This document shows, piece by piece, positions 32,714 through 42,031 of a stretch of DNA of 64,000 bases. Each line of letters opens with the position of its first letter. Positions within the stretch are counted from its first letter, which is position 1. The translations under genes and the position numbers were made by a program. The stretch is from an uncultured Kordia sp. GTDB lineage: Bacteria; Bacteroidota; Bacteroidia; Flavobacteriales; Flavobacteriaceae. The notes beneath the pieces were generated by a model. That model worked only from the letters and a program-made list of their open reading frames with translations, ran no database searches and was not told where the DNA came from. The stretch is taken from assembly GCF_947489565.1 (NCBI RefSeq), contig NZ_CANLEA010000003.1, positions 62,001 through 126,000 on the forward strand. Direction: 5' to 3'.

Positions 32714-34453
32714 ATGAATCAGAATATTGAAACGAATCCTTTATTGGATAGACTTCCACCACATTTACAACAGTACATTAAGCCGCAGAATTATAATGAT
32801 TATACAGCTATTAATCAGGCAGTTTGGCGTTATGTGATGCGTAAGAGTGTTTCGTATTTGAGTACTGTAGCTCACGATTCGTATTTGGAAGGTTTGAAAA
32901 AGACCGGAATTTCTATTGATGCAATTCCTAGCATGTACGGCATGAACCGTATTTTGAAAGAGATTGGTTGGGCAGCTGTTGCTGTAGATGGTTTTATTCC
33001 GCCAAATGCTTTTATGGAGTTTCAAGCGTATAAAGTGTTGGTCATTGCAAGTGATATTCGTCAGTTAGAACATATTTCATACACACCAGCTCCTGATATT
33101 ATTCATGAAGCAGCTGGACATGCTCCTATTATTGCTAATCCTGATTATGCAGAATATTTACGCCGTTTTGGTGAGGTTGGTGCCAAAGCAATTTTGTCTG
33201 CGCATGATAATGATATGTACGAAGCTGTTCGAAAATTATCTATTGTAAAAGAAGCACCAGGAAGTACTGAAGCCGAAATTGAAGCTGCAGAAACGCGTGT
33301 GAATGAGTTACAAGCCAAGAAAGTAGAATTGTCTGAAATGGCCATGATTCGTAATTTACATTGGTGGACCGTAGAATATGGTTTGATAGGCAATGTTGAT
33401 GATCCAAAGATTTATGGTGCTGGTTTACTTTCTTCTATTGGTGAAAGCAAATGGTGCATGACCGATGAAGTGAAAAAGATTCCTTATTCTGTAGAAGCTG
33501 CGTACCAAGAGTTTGATATTACCAAACCGCAACCACAGTTGTATGTGACTCCCGATTTTTCATATTTGATGCAAGTATTGGAAGAATTTGCGGAAACGAT
33601 GGCATTGCGAAAAGGCGGATTTAGAGGTTTACGAAAACTTATCGCATCTAAAAAAATTGGAACGATTGAACTGAGTACTGGTTTGCAAGTTTCGGGTGTG
33701 TTTACCGAAATGATTATGAATGAAGACAATGAAGTGGTATTTTTTAGAACAGAAGGTCCAACCGCATTATCAAACCGCGAAAAAGAATTGATTGGTCATG
33801 GTGTTACGATGCATCCACATGGTTTTAGTTCTCCTTTAGGCAAATTGAAAGGTATTAATTTGGCGATTGAAGATATGAGTCCGCGCGATTTGAAAGCGTA
33901 TAGTTTTTATGATGGCGAGCGTATTTCTTTTGAATATGAAAGTGGTATAAAAGTAGATGGTTTGAACGTTACCGGAATTCGCAATATTTATGGAAAGTTA
34001 ATTTTGATTCAGTTTACCGATTGTACCGTGACGTATAAAGATCGTGTGCTGTTTAAACCTGAATATGGTACGTTTGATTTAGCTTTGGGTAAAAAGATTG
34101 TGTCAGCATATTCTGGTGCTGCAGATTACAATTCGTTTGATACCATGCATTTTAAATCGGAAACCTTGACTGTGAAAGTTCCGAAATCGGAAGAAGAGAA
34201 AGATTTGGAAGATTTATATGCCAAAGTTCGCAAGTATAGAATTGAAAAAGATGTTTCTGTTTCTTTAGTAACAATTCTGCAAACACTCACAGAAAAACAT
34301 CCAAAGGATTGGTTATTATTGGTTGAATTGTATGAATTAACCAAGGATCAACCAATTACACAAACACAAATTTTACAACGTCTACAAACCCTTCAAATGG
34401 AACGCCCAGAAACCGCACAATTGATTCGCGATGGTGTTGATTTGGTGAATTAG
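32714..34453 (+). CDS. phhA: Phenylalanine 4-monooxygenase (aromatic amino acid hydroxylase), long form
   Basis: 579 residues from the ATG at 32714; the GTG at 32699 overlaps the -7 promoter element and is unlikely. The iron site is visible: His131 and His136 (DIIHEAAGHAPI) and Glu221 (WWTVEYGLIG). It hydroxylates phenylalanine to tyrosine with a pterin cofactor. Bacterial PhhA is usually 260-300 residues; here about 240 extra C-terminal residues follow, including a beta-rich part (GKLILIQFTDCTVTYKDRVLF) and a helical end. This long form is, to my knowledge, normal in Bacteroidota. Divergent from the TetR gene. Confidence 0.88.
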   Translation: MNQNIETNPLLDRLPPHLQQYIKPQNYNDYTAINQAVWRYVMRKSVSYLSTVAHDSYLEGLKKTGISIDAIPSMYGMNRILKEIGWAAVAVDGFIPPNAFMEFQAYKVLVIASDIRQLEHISYTPAPDIIHEAAGHAPIIANPDYAEYLRRFGEVGAKAILSAHDNDMYEAVRKLSIVKEAPGSTEAEIEAAETRVNELQAKKVELSEMAMIRNLHWWTVEYGLIGNVDDPKIYGAGLLSSIGESKWCMTDEVKKIPYSVEAAYQEFDITKPQPQLYVTPDFSYLMQVLEEFAETMALRKGGFRGLRKLIASKKIGTIELSTGLQVSGVFTEMIMNEDNEVVFFRTEGPTALSNREKELIGHGVTMHPHGFSSPLGKLKGINLAIEDMSPRDLKAYSFYDGERISFEYESGIKVDGLNVTGIRNIYGKLILIQFTDCTVTYKDRVLFKPEYGTFDLALGKKIVSAYSGAADYNSFDTMHFKSETLTVKVPKSEEEKDLEDLYAKVRKYRIEKDVSVSLVTILQTLTEKHPKDWLLLVELYELTKDQPITQTQILQRLQTLQMERPETAQLIRDGVDLVN

Positions 34454-34586
34454 ATCTCTAGATTTTTAGACACGCTATCGCTCTTAGATTGTTGGTATTG
34501 CCTTTGGTGCCGCTGTCGCTCATAGATTATAATATAGTTTCGCCTGTTGACATGCAGGATTCACTATGCTTTTAGAGTGTTAGAAA

Positions 34587-34610
34587 AAAAGCGAACCAAA
34601 GTTCGCTTTT
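34587..34610 (-). terminator. Terminator of peptide gene copy 1
   Basis: AAAAGCGAAC-CAAA-GTTCGCTTTT, a perfect 10-bp stem, with a T run on the - strand side. Related hairpins follow each of the next two peptide copies and the 65-residue gene. Confidence 0.8.
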
Positions 34611-34637
34611 AGAATCATGATTGACACTTACATCATA

Positions 34638-34826
34638 TTAATTATGTCTTTCATTTTTCCCTGAACAAATATTAGCTCTATTTGTCACATTTACCCAGCC
34701 ATTATCTCCATCTTCATCCCCATTTTCATCTTCATCATTAATTCCTCCTGTTACAGCATAGCGTATTTGCCTTGAAATAATTTCTTTGTTTAAGAACAGT
34801 TGACTCTTTACATTTCGTTTTTTCAT
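34638..34826 (-). CDS. GG-leader acidic peptide ending KNERHN, copy 1 (62 residues)
   Basis: Start chosen at MKKRNVK; 12 extra codons upstream lie in the promoter region. The leader MKKRNVKSQLFLNKEIISRQ...AVTGG ends in a double glycine. The core is very acidic (INDEDENGDEDGDNGWVNV) with one Cys (ANICSGKNERHN). Together with copies 2 and 3 it forms a family with a strictly kept C-terminus and variable acidic middle. The single Cys does not suit a typical lanthipeptide. Confidence 0.75.
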   Translation of the reverse strand: MKKRNVKSQLFLNKEIISRQIRYAVTGGINDEDENGDEDGDNGWVNVTNRANICSGKNERHN

Positions 34827-34893
34827 AATAAATAGTTTTAAGTTTATATACACTAGGGACACAACCTCAAATTCATTACCCTAAAAAACTCAA

Positions 34894-34917
34894 AAAAGCG
34901 AACCGAAGTCCGCTTTT
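34894..34917 (-). terminator. Terminator of peptide gene copy 2
   Basis: AAAAGCGAAC and GTCCGCTTTT arms around CGAA, one mismatch. On the - strand it is followed by TTTTTTGAG. Confidence 0.7.
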
Positions 34918-34943
34918 AGAATCATGATTGACAATAATTGAAA

Positions 34944-35120
34944 TTAATTATGTCTTTCATTTTTTACTTCGCAAATGTTCACATGTGTATTCACCCTTAC
35001 ATCTTCGTCTTCATCATCATTATCAAGGTCATTAATTCCTCCTACTACAGCATGAAGCATTTGTCTTGAAATAATTTCTTTGTTTAAGAACAATTGATTC
35101 TTTACATTTCGTTTTTTCAT
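34944..35120 (-). CDS. GG-leader acidic peptide ending KNERHN, copy 2 (58 residues)
   Basis: MKKRNVKNQLFLNKEIISRQ leader, AVVGG cleavage site, acidic core INDLDNDDEDEDVRV and the end NICEVKNERHN. The protein is identical to copy 3 although the DNA differs at a few sites, so the 294-bp unit was duplicated recently. It has its own AGGGTAA box 56 bp upstream and its own terminator. Confidence 0.78.
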   Translation of the reverse strand: MKKRNVKNQLFLNKEIISRQMLHAVVGGINDLDNDDEDEDVRVNTHVNICEVKNERHN

Positions 35121-35186
35121 AATAAATAGTTTTAAGTTTATGTACACTTGGGACAAAATCTCAAATTCATTACCCTAAAAACTCAA

Positions 35187-35210
35187 AAAAGCGAACCGAA
35201 GTCCGCTTTT
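35187..35210 (-). terminator. Terminator of peptide gene copy 3
   Basis: Same hairpin as after copy 2 (AAAAGCGAAC, CGAA loop, GTCCGCTTTT), downstream of the 35238 stop. Confidence 0.7.
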
Positions 35211-35237
35211 AGAATCATAACTGATACTTACATCATA

Positions 35238-35414
35238 TTAATTATGTCTTTCATTTTTTACTTCGCAAATGTTCACATGTGTATTCACCCTTACATCTTC
35301 GTCTTCATCATCATTATCAAGGTCATTAATTCCTCCCACTACAGCATGAAGCATTTGTCTTGAAATAATTTCTTTGTTTAAGAACAATTGATTCTTTACA
35401 TTTCGTTTTTTCAT
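35238..35414 (-). CDS. GG-leader acidic peptide ending KNERHN, copy 3 (58 residues)
   Basis: Same protein as copy 2. The start at MKKRNVK is supported by the equal spacing (56 bp) from the AGGGTAA box in all three copies. Likely secreted after cleavage behind GG by a peptidase-containing ABC transporter encoded elsewhere. No function is known. Confidence 0.78.
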   Translation of the reverse strand: MKKRNVKNQLFLNKEIISRQMLHAVVGGINDLDNDDEDEDVRVNTHVNICEVKNERHN

Positions 35415-35480
35415 AATAAATAGTTTTAAGTTTATGTACACTTGGGACAAAATCTCAAATTCATTACCCTAAAAACTCAA

Positions 35481-35504
35481 AAAAGCGAACCAAAGTCCGC
35501 TTTT
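35481..35504 (-). terminator. Terminator of the 65-residue peptide gene
   Basis: AAAAGCGAAC-CAAA-GTCCGCTTTT, 10-bp stem with one mismatch, 23 bp after the stop at 35527. Confidence 0.7.
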
Positions 35505-35526
35505 CTATTATCGTAAAGAATACGTA

Positions 35527-35724
35527 TTAGCAATCACACCAAGATGCAAAAGACTGACATCCAGTTGCATTGGTATTACAAGCTGTTCCATTGGTATCTG
35601 GCTCAGGACAAATAATTACACTTTCATATCTACATGTTCCACTTCCTCCAATAGATTCCATACTTTTCAAGTTAGAGATTGACTTTTTACGTAGTTGTAA
35701 GTTTTTTAAGCTTTTCTTTTTCAT
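35527..35724 (-). CDS. GG-leader Cys-rich peptide precursor (class I lanthipeptide-like), 65 residues
   Basis: Leader MKKKSLKNLQLRKKSISNLK with the SNLK motif and SIGG cleavage site. The core of about 38 residues has six Cys (GTCRYES, VIICPEP, TACNTN, TGCQS, SWCDC) and many Ser/Thr, fitting lanthionine formation. An AGGGTAAAAC box lies 73 bp upstream (35792-35797, on the - strand). It is next to the KNERHN triplet but is not the same family. Confidence 0.78.
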   Translation of the reverse strand: MKKKSLKNLQLRKKSISNLKSMESIGGSGTCRYESVIICPEPDTNGTACNTNATGCQSFASWCDC

Positions 35725-35877
35725 AGTAATTTTGTTTTTTCATTTAACTACCTTAAAGTTAATTTAAACAAAAAATTGCCCATTACGGTTTTACCCTATT
35801 TAACTATAAATTAATAATTTACCCACCTATTTGTTAAATTTTTACAAGAAATAGCTTTATACTATTTTGTTGCTTTT

Positions 35878-36828
35878 TTAAAATTTTAGTGTTGGGATTT
35901 TTTGTTGAAGTTGCTCAATTTTAGTTTGAAGATTCGCTAAAAATTTTTGGTGTTGTTCCGAGTTTGGATTGAATGGTTTGTGCGCTAGTCCTTTCTGAAT
36001 CGTAGCTATAGCTTCCATCGTTTGTTCACTTTCGTGGGAAATCCAAGCGTGTTGAAATTTTTCCCAAATATAATTCACGGCCAATGTATTTGGATGCAAC
36101 ATATCGTCTGTGTAAAATCGGTAATCACGCAGTTCATCTATCATTAATTCGTAGGAAGGAAAATAATGAACTACATCTCGCTTTGATATGTGTTGATGAA
36201 TTCCTGCTAGCAAATGTGCTTTGCTACGTTGATTTTCCACAAAACCATCTTTTATATGTCGCACTGGAGACACCGTAAATAGAATGGTTATTTTTGGATT
36301 GACACTTTTTAGTAAAGCAATACAATTTTCAATACTTGCAGATACTTCATCCACCGATAAAATTTCTTTTAAAAATTGCTTCTGTGGCACTTTATGACAA
36401 TTGGCAACAATCGTATCGGTTTCAATATGTCGATACGTCCATGCCGTTCCTAACGTAATGATAATATGTGAAGCTTCTTGTAATAGCGTATGCGTTTGTT
36501 GAATGCTAGCATTTAAGTTTTCTAATATTTTTTCTTTGTTAGAATGACTCAACTCAGAATGTGCTCCGAAACAATGCCAACGTTCATTTACATAGAAAAT
36601 ATCTTCTTCCGTATATACTTCTTGATTGATGGCTTTTAGAATTATATTTTCGATGGATTTCGGGTGAAATAGAATTCCGAATGGATTTTGAAACGTTTTG
36701 AATTTATAATACGTCAACTTCTCACCTATATGTTCCGAAAAACAAGAACCTAACAAACATACCTTTGAATCATAATGAATTGGATTGTATTTTTCTTTCG
36801 TGAACGGAATATTGGTTTGCAATAACAT
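35878..36828 (-). CDS. GSCFA-domain protein
   Basis: 316 residues. The N-terminus has the family name motif VCLLGSCFSEHIGEKL, followed by FQNPFGILFHP, LGTAWTYRH, TVSPVRHIKDG and DDMLHPNTLAVNYIW. GSCFA proteins look like SGNH-type esterases (Gly-Ser near the start, Asp/His near the end: DMLHPN). The substrate is unknown; a role in glycan or polysaccharide deacylation is assumed for the fold. Single gene between the peptide cluster and the next GG-leader gene. Confidence 0.85.
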   Translation of the reverse strand: MLLQTNIPFTKEKYNPIHYDSKVCLLGSCFSEHIGEKLTYYKFKTFQNPFGILFHPKSIENIILKAINQEVYTEEDIFYVNERWHCFGAHSELSHSNKEKILENLNASIQQTHTLLQEASHIIITLGTAWTYRHIETDTIVANCHKVPQKQFLKEILSVDEVSASIENCIALLKSVNPKITILFTVSPVRHIKDGFVENQRSKAHLLAGIHQHISKRDVVHYFPSYELMIDELRDYRFYTDDMLHPNTLAVNYIWEKFQHAWISHESEQTMEAIATIQKGLAHKPFNPNSEQHQKFLANLQTKIEQLQQKIPTLKF

Positions 36829-37018
36829 ATATTATTTTTTTAATAAAATGCTTTCATATAGACTCATAAGTGGCTCACAAAGATAGGATAGTATTTGATA
36901 TCGTTTCTTTTTTGTCATGAGAAAAATAGTGCTGACGTTTTATAAAACATCAGACGCTCCTGTTTTTAGTATCAATATATTTCTATTTCTTCGGTGGAAA
37001 CATTTTTAAAATTAGATT

Positions 37019-37195
37019 ATGAAAAAAAGAAGTATCAACACATTAATGCTCCGTAAAAAAACAGTTTTTAACTTTCAACACATTTCGGGAGGTGCTATTC
37101 GTACGCAATTTTGCTATACTGATCAATTATGTCCACTTCCGCCGCACGAACCAGAGCCTTTGAAACCCATTCCAAACCCAGATGTACCGTTGTAG
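37019..37195 (+). CDS. GG-leader peptide precursor, Pro-rich core, 58 residues
   Basis: Leader MKKRSINTLMLRKKTVFNFQHISGG has the same K/R-L-x-K-K-T/S-[VI]-x-N layout as the other precursors. The core has two Cys (TQFCYTDQLCPL) and then a proline-rich tail (PPHEPEPLKPIPNPDVPL). A strong terminator follows. Confidence 0.7.
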   Translation: MKKRSINTLMLRKKTVFNFQHISGGAIRTQFCYTDQLCPLPPHEPEPLKPIPNPDVPL

Positions 37196-37237
37196 ATTTT
37201 TATCAGATATTTTTACAATGATTATGTGCTAAAAACA

Positions 37238-37268
37238 AAAAACCAATAACATGTTGTTATTGGTTTTT
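37238..37268. terminator. Bidirectional terminator
   Basis: AAAAACCAATAAC, 5-base loop, GTTATTGGTTTTT: perfect 13-bp stem with A/T runs on both sides. It serves the 58-residue gene on the + strand and the 132-residue gene on the - strand. Confidence 0.88.
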
Positions 37269-37300
37269 ATTCTTTTATGTTGCTCTAAGCAAAGTTTAGA

Positions 37301-37699
37301 CTATTGCTTCTCCTTTTCTTCTGCAGCTCTTTTGGCCATATGATACATTAAATTTACCCTGTTTTTCATCCCTTGCGTAAATCCAACTAATTCTTTGCTT
37401 TCATACGTAACGCCTTTTATTTTTTCAAGTTTTAAAATAGCGTCACTAGTTGCACGATCTAACTTTCCTTTTTCTACGATATCGTACGGATTTAAAAATT
37501 TAAGATATACCAATTTGTCTTGAAAATCAGTGACCACTTTAGGTGTTGGCTTTTCTAATTTATACCATTTTCCTTTTTTATTTTGCATCATACACCAAAC
37601 ATACACATCATCTTTGGTATCTTTTTCTTTCGTTTCTTCTTGAGCTAGCATTGGTATTGCAAAAAACAATGCCAACACAACGATATACATTTTTTTCAT
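37301..37699 (-). CDS. Secreted or periplasmic small protein, unknown
   Basis: 132 residues. Signal peptide MKKMYIVVLALFFAIPMLAQ, then a charged soluble domain (VWCMMQNKKGKWYKLEKPTPKVVTDFQDKLVYLKFLNPYDIVEKGKLDRA is the most ordered part). No family recognised. One Cys in the mature part. It lies downstream of alaS on the same strand with 105 bp between. Confidence 0.6.
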   Translation of the reverse strand: MKKMYIVVLALFFAIPMLAQEETKEKDTKDDVYVWCMMQNKKGKWYKLEKPTPKVVTDFQDKLVYLKFLNPYDIVEKGKLDRATSDAILKLEKIKGVTYESKELVGFTQGMKNRVNLMYHMAKRAAEEKEKQ

Positions 37700-37804
37700 T
37701 TGACTATTATATATTTGGGTTATTTTTATGCTTAAAATAAGTTAAATATAATTTTCTTTCCAAGAAAATTCTTCTTTTTTAAAAAACCTAATCTTACTCT
37801 TTTG

Positions 37805-40417
37805 TTATTTTACATATTCACGAACACGTTCTATTGCTTTCGGAATTCCTCCTGGATTTTTTCCTCCAGCAGTTGCAAAAAACGCTTGTCCGCCGCCGCC
37901 GCCGTGGATTAACTTTCCTAATTCACGCACAACTTTTCCAGCATCATATCCGCGTTCTGCTACTAATTCTTTCGAAATATAGCAGGTCAACATCACTTTA
38001 CTTTCTGTCGCTGTAGCGAAGAATAAAAATAGATTTTTCATTTCTCCACCCAATTCAAAAGCTAAGTTTTTAATTCCGTTTTGATCTAAATCTACTTTTT
38101 TAGCTAAGAACTGAACGCCATTAATATCTTCCAATTCGTTTTTAAGATCGCCTTTCAAGTTTTTCGCTTTGTCTTTTAATAGGCTTTCGATCTGTTTTTT
38201 CAGCTTTGCGTTTTCATCTTTCAAATCGCTTACTGCTTTTACAGCATCTTTCGGATTGTTTAAAACGTCTTTTATTTCGTAATACGCTCTGTTGTTTTCA
38301 AAATAAAATTCTTTCGTCGCATCAAAAGTAATCGCTTCTATTCTACGAATTCCAGCAGCTACAGCACCTTCTGATTTGATTTTGAAATGCCAAATATCTG
38401 CCGTGTTTTGCACATGTGTTCCTCCACATAATTCTATGGATTGACCAAAACGAATGGAACGAACTGTATCGCCATATTTTTCGCCAAATAATGCCATTGC
38501 TCCATCTGCCATTGCTTCTGCAACAGGTCTGTTTCGTATTTCTTCTAACGGAAGTTTTCCTTCAATTCTAGCATTGACAAAGTTTTCTACATCGCGCAAT
38601 TCTTCTACTGTCAATTTAGAAAAGTGAGAAAAGTCGAAACGCAAATATTTTGAATGCACTGCCGAACCTTTTTGCTCAACATGAGTTCCTAAAACTTCTC
38701 TTAATGCTTGATGCAATAAGTGTGTTGCTGTATGGTTTGCCGCTGTACGTTCACGTTGTTTTTTATCTACAACAGCACGTAAAGTTTCATCTAAGCTTTT
38801 TGGTAAATTTTTAGCAATATGAATAATGAGATTGTTCTCTTTTTTCGTGTCTAAAATATACACAACATCACCATTTGGAACTTCCAAATATCCTTTATCT
38901 CCTACTTGTCCACCGCCTTCTGGGTAGAATGGTGTCATATTGAATACCAATTGATATTGCACACCTTCTTTTTGGGTTTCAATTTTGCGGTAACGCGTCA
39001 ATTTTACATCAACTTCCAGCGAATCGTATCCCACAAATTCTTCGTCTTCATCTTCTAATAAAACAACCCAATCGTCAGCTTCAATCTTAGTTCCTATACG
39101 TCCATCTTCTTGCTGTTTTTTAAGTGCTTTTTCAAACTCTTCTTTATTATAAGTGAATCCTTGTTCACTTAAAATCAACTCCGTTAAGTCTTCTGGAAAA
39201 CCATACGTATCTTTCAATTCGAATACTTTTTTTCCGGAAACTACTTTTCCTTCTACATTTTCAATCACACGATCAAGCAAGACCAAACCTTGATCTAGCG
39301 TACGTAAAAATGATTGTTCTTCTTCTTTGATTACATTCTGAATGAGTTGCTTTTGCTCTTTGAGTTCAGGAAATGCTTTCCCCATTTTTTTGTCTAGCAC
39401 ATCTACTAAACGATAAATAAATGGTTCTTTTTTGTTTAAGAATGTGAATCCGTAACGAACTGCTCTACGCAAAATTCTACGAATTACATATCCTCTCGTA
39501 TTGTTACTTGGCAATTGTCCATCTGCAATAGAAAAAGATACGGCACGCACGTGATCGGCAATGACACGAATAGCGACATCTATTTTTTCATCTTTTCCAT
39601 AATCTACATTTGCAATTGCTTCAATTTCTCTGATAATTGGCGTAAAAACGTCTGTATCATAGTTCGATTTTACATCTTGCAACACCATACACAAACGCTC
39701 AAATCCCATTCCCGTATCTACATGTTTCGCAGGTAATTTTTCTAAAGATTTGTCTGCTTTACGATTGTATTGCATGAAAACCAAGTTCCAGATTTCCACT
39801 ACTTGCGGATGATCCATATTTACTAAATCGGCTCCAGGAACTTTTGCTTTTTCTTCATCAGAACGAATATCGACATGAATTTCAGAACAAGGTCCGCAAG
39901 GTCCTTGACTTCCCATTTCCCAGAAATTGTCTGCTTTGTTTCCCATCAAAATGCGTTCTTCTGGAATAATTTCTTTCCACAAATCATACGCTTCTTGATC
40001 GAGTTTCAATCCATCTTCATCACTTCCTTCAAACACCGTAACATATAAAATATCTTTATCAATTTTATATACTTCTGTCAGTAATTCCCATGCCCAAGCA
40101 ATGGCTTCTTTTTTAAAGTAATCTCCAAAACTCCAATTCCCCAACATTTCAAACATCGTATGGTGATAGGTGTCATAACCAACTTCTTCTAAGTCATTAT
40201 GCTTTCCGCTTACACGTAAACATTTTTGTGTGTCGGCGATACGATTGCTTGTTGGCGTTCCATTTCCTAAGAAATATTCTTTAAAAGGTGCCATTCCAGA
40301 GTTGACAAACATCAAAGTTGGATCGTTCTTCGTAACCATTGGCGCAGAAGGTACAATTTGATGTGTTTTAGATTTATAAAACTCTAAAAATTTAGCTCTA
40401 ATATCCTGAGATTTCAT
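37805..40417 (-). CDS. alaS: Alanine-tRNA ligase
   Basis: 870 residues, normal length. Class II synthetase core at the N-terminus ([41 protein letters not shown]), editing domain with the zinc motif [16 protein letters not shown] and the distal CGGTH, then a coiled coil and the C-Ala domain with [15 protein letters not shown]. It charges tRNA-Ala and clears mischarged Ser/Gly. Divergent from the M23 peptidase gene across 264 bp. Confidence 0.95.
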   Translation of the reverse strand: MKSQDIRAKFLEFYKSKTHQIVPSAPMVTKNDPTLMFVNSGMAPFKEYFLGNGTPTSNRIADTQKCLRVSGKHNDLEEVGYDTYHHTMFEMLGNWSFGDYFKKEAIAWAWELLTEVYKIDKDILYVTVFEGSDEDGLKLDQEAYDLWKEIIPEERILMGNKADNFWEMGSQGPCGPCSEIHVDIRSDEEKAKVPGADLVNMDHPQVVEIWNLVFMQYNRKADKSLEKLPAKHVDTGMGFERLCMVLQDVKSNYDTDVFTPIIREIEAIANVDYGKDEKIDVAIRVIADHVRAVSFSIADGQLPSNNTRGYVIRRILRRAVRYGFTFLNKKEPFIYRLVDVLDKKMGKAFPELKEQKQLIQNVIKEEEQSFLRTLDQGLVLLDRVIENVEGKVVSGKKVFELKDTYGFPEDLTELILSEQGFTYNKEEFEKALKKQQEDGRIGTKIEADDWVVLLEDEDEEFVGYDSLEVDVKLTRYRKIETQKEGVQYQLVFNMTPFYPEGGGQVGDKGYLEVPNGDVVYILDTKKENNLIIHIAKNLPKSLDETLRAVVDKKQRERTAANHTATHLLHQALREVLGTHVEQKGSAVHSKYLRFDFSHFSKLTVEELRDVENFVNARIEGKLPLEEIRNRPVAEAMADGAMALFGEKYGDTVRSIRFGQSIELCGGTHVQNTADIWHFKIKSEGAVAAGIRRIEAITFDATKEFYFENNRAYYEIKDVLNNPKDAVKAVSDLKDENAKLKKQIESLLKDKAKNLKGDLKNELEDINGVQFLAKKVDLDQNGIKNLAFELGGEMKNLFLFFATATESKVMLTCYISKELVAERGYDAGKVVRELGKLIHGGGGGQAFFATAGGKNPGGIPKAIERVREYVK

Positions 40418-40604
40418 GTGTTATATATTATTATTCTTTAATGGTCACATGTTATTCGCTATTTATAATTTTGTTAAAAAAAAGCGTTTTTAACATGCTC
40501 ATTTCATGTTTTATTCTTTATATAATGATGGTTAAATAATTGATTTTTTCTATTAAAATTATCTTAACCTAATTCAAAATTCTTAAAAACTGTGAAACAA
40601 TAAC

Positions 40605-40612
40605 TATATTTG
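40605..40612 (+). promoter_or_regulatory. Promoter -7 element of the M23 peptidase operon
   Basis: TATATTTG fits TANNTTTG; transcription would begin about 63 bp before the ATG at 40682. Confidence 0.45.
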
Positions 40613-40681
40613 TTCGTCTTACAGCTACCTCGCGAATCAATATTTCACGAAAATCTGTACAAAAATAGAATAATTTAAGGA

Positions 40682-41656
40682 ATGAGTAAGGTAAAATATT
40701 ATTACGATTCAGAAACATTATCATATCGGAAGATTGAAACTAAGCGCGGACGCAAAATTGGCTATGCTTTAGTGTACATCGCATCGGTGGTTTTAGGTTC
40801 AGTTTTGTTGCTTATTTTGTTTCTTAATACTGCTTTTGAAACACCAAAAGAAAAGGTATTGAAGCGTGAATTGGCGCAAATGGAACTTCAGTATAATTTA
40901 TTGAATAAAAAAATCAAGCAAGCGCAAGAAGTTCTAAAAAACTTAGAAGAACGCGATAATAATATTTACCGATTGTATTTTGAAGCAAATCCAATTCCGG
41001 AAGAACAACGAAAAGCTGGTTTTGGTGGTGTCAATCGCTACGAAGCTTTGTATAATTATGAAAATGCCGATTTGTTAATTTCTACCACAAAGGAATTAGA
41101 GAAATTACAGAAACGTATGATTGTGCATTCAAAATCCTTGGATGAGATTGCAATACTAGCCGAAGATAAAGAGAAGTTTTTGTCTTCTATTCCAGCAATA
41201 CAACCTGTCAACAATGAAGATTTAACACGTATGGCTTCTGGATATGGATGGCGAAACGATCCATTTACCAAAGCGCGTAAAATGCATTGGGGAATGGATT
41301 TTACAGCACCAAGAGGAACACCTGTGTATGCCGCTGGCGATGGTGTTGTGGTTCGTGCAGATAATTCTTCTTCGGGTTTTGGAAAACACATTCGAATTGA
41401 TCATGGATATGGATATGTTTCTTTATATGCGCATTTGAGCAGATACAATGTTCGTAAAGGAAGAAAAGTAAAACGCGGTGATTTGATTGGTTTTGTGGGA
41501 AGTACAGGACGTTCGCAAGCACCACATTTGCATTATGAAATTCGAAAAAATGGTGATAAAATCAATCCAATTAATTTCTACTACGGGAATTTATCTGCCA
41601 TAGAATTTGAACAATTACTTAAAAACGCTGCTAAGCAGAATCAATCGCTTGACTAA
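40682..41656 (+). CDS. M23-family metallopeptidase
   Basis: 324 residues. Cytoplasmic N-terminus, one transmembrane helix (about 28-48), a periplasmic coiled coil (about 55-105) and a LytM/M23 domain at about 190-305. Zinc ligands are in MHWGMDFTAPRGTPVYAAGDG and the HLHYEIRKNG motif, so the enzyme should be active. It cuts peptidoglycan peptides and probably acts in growth or division. It overlaps the next gene by one base, and the alaS/M23/MerR order is common in Flavobacteriaceae. Confidence 0.9.
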   Translation: MSKVKYYYDSETLSYRKIETKRGRKIGYALVYIASVVLGSVLLLILFLNTAFETPKEKVLKRELAQMELQYNLLNKKIKQAQEVLKNLEERDNNIYRLYFEANPIPEEQRKAGFGGVNRYEALYNYENADLLISTTKELEKLQKRMIVHSKSLDEIAILAEDKEKFLSSIPAIQPVNNEDLTRMASGYGWRNDPFTKARKMHWGMDFTAPRGTPVYAAGDGVVVRADNSSSGFGKHIRIDHGYGYVSLYAHLSRYNVRKGRKVKRGDLIGFVGSTGRSQAPHLHYEIRKNGDKINPINFYYGNLSAIEFEQLLKNAAKQNQSLD

Positions 41657-41985
41657 TGCATATTGATTTACCAGAAAAATTATATTACAGCATCGGCGAA
41701 GTTGCAAAAGCTTTTGGCGTAAATGCTTCTTTGATACGTTTTTGGGAGAAAGAATTTGACGAAATTCAACCGAAAAAAAACGCGAAAGGGAATCGTAAAT
41801 TTACTCCAGAAGACATCAAACATATCGAACTTATTTATCACTTGGTAAAAGAGCGCGGGTTTACACTTGACGGCGCTAAAGTTCATTTAAAAGAGGAAAA
41901 GAAAAAAACACTTTCCAATTTTGAGATAATTCGTAAATTACAACATATTAGAGCAGAGCTTGTAAAAATTAAAGATAACCTGTAA
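41656..41985 (+). CDS. MerR-family transcriptional regulator
   Basis: 109 residues: the winged helix (YYSIGEVAKAFGVNASLIRFWEKEFDEIQPKKNAKGNRKFTPEDIKHIELIYHLVKERGFTLDGA is the region, residues 9-74) and a short dimerisation helix. No ligand domain or metal-binding Cys. Start overlaps the M23 stop. Confidence 0.88.
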   Translation: MHIDLPEKLYYSIGEVAKAFGVNASLIRFWEKEFDEIQPKKNAKGNRKFTPEDIKHIELIYHLVKERGFTLDGAKVHLKEEKKKTLSNFEIIRKLQHIRAELVKIKDNL

Positions 41986-42031
41986 CGCTCAGACCAAATA
42001 CAATACTAACAATAGATAAACCCGAATAATT

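Larger units (their letters stand above)
34883..35470. repeat. Tandem duplication, two 294-bp units
   Basis: 34883-35176 and 35177-35470 are nearly identical and each holds a terminator, a 58-residue peptide gene and an upstream box with CTCAAATTCATTACCCT. A third, more diverged unit (306 bp offset) precedes at 34577-34882. Confidence 0.85.
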
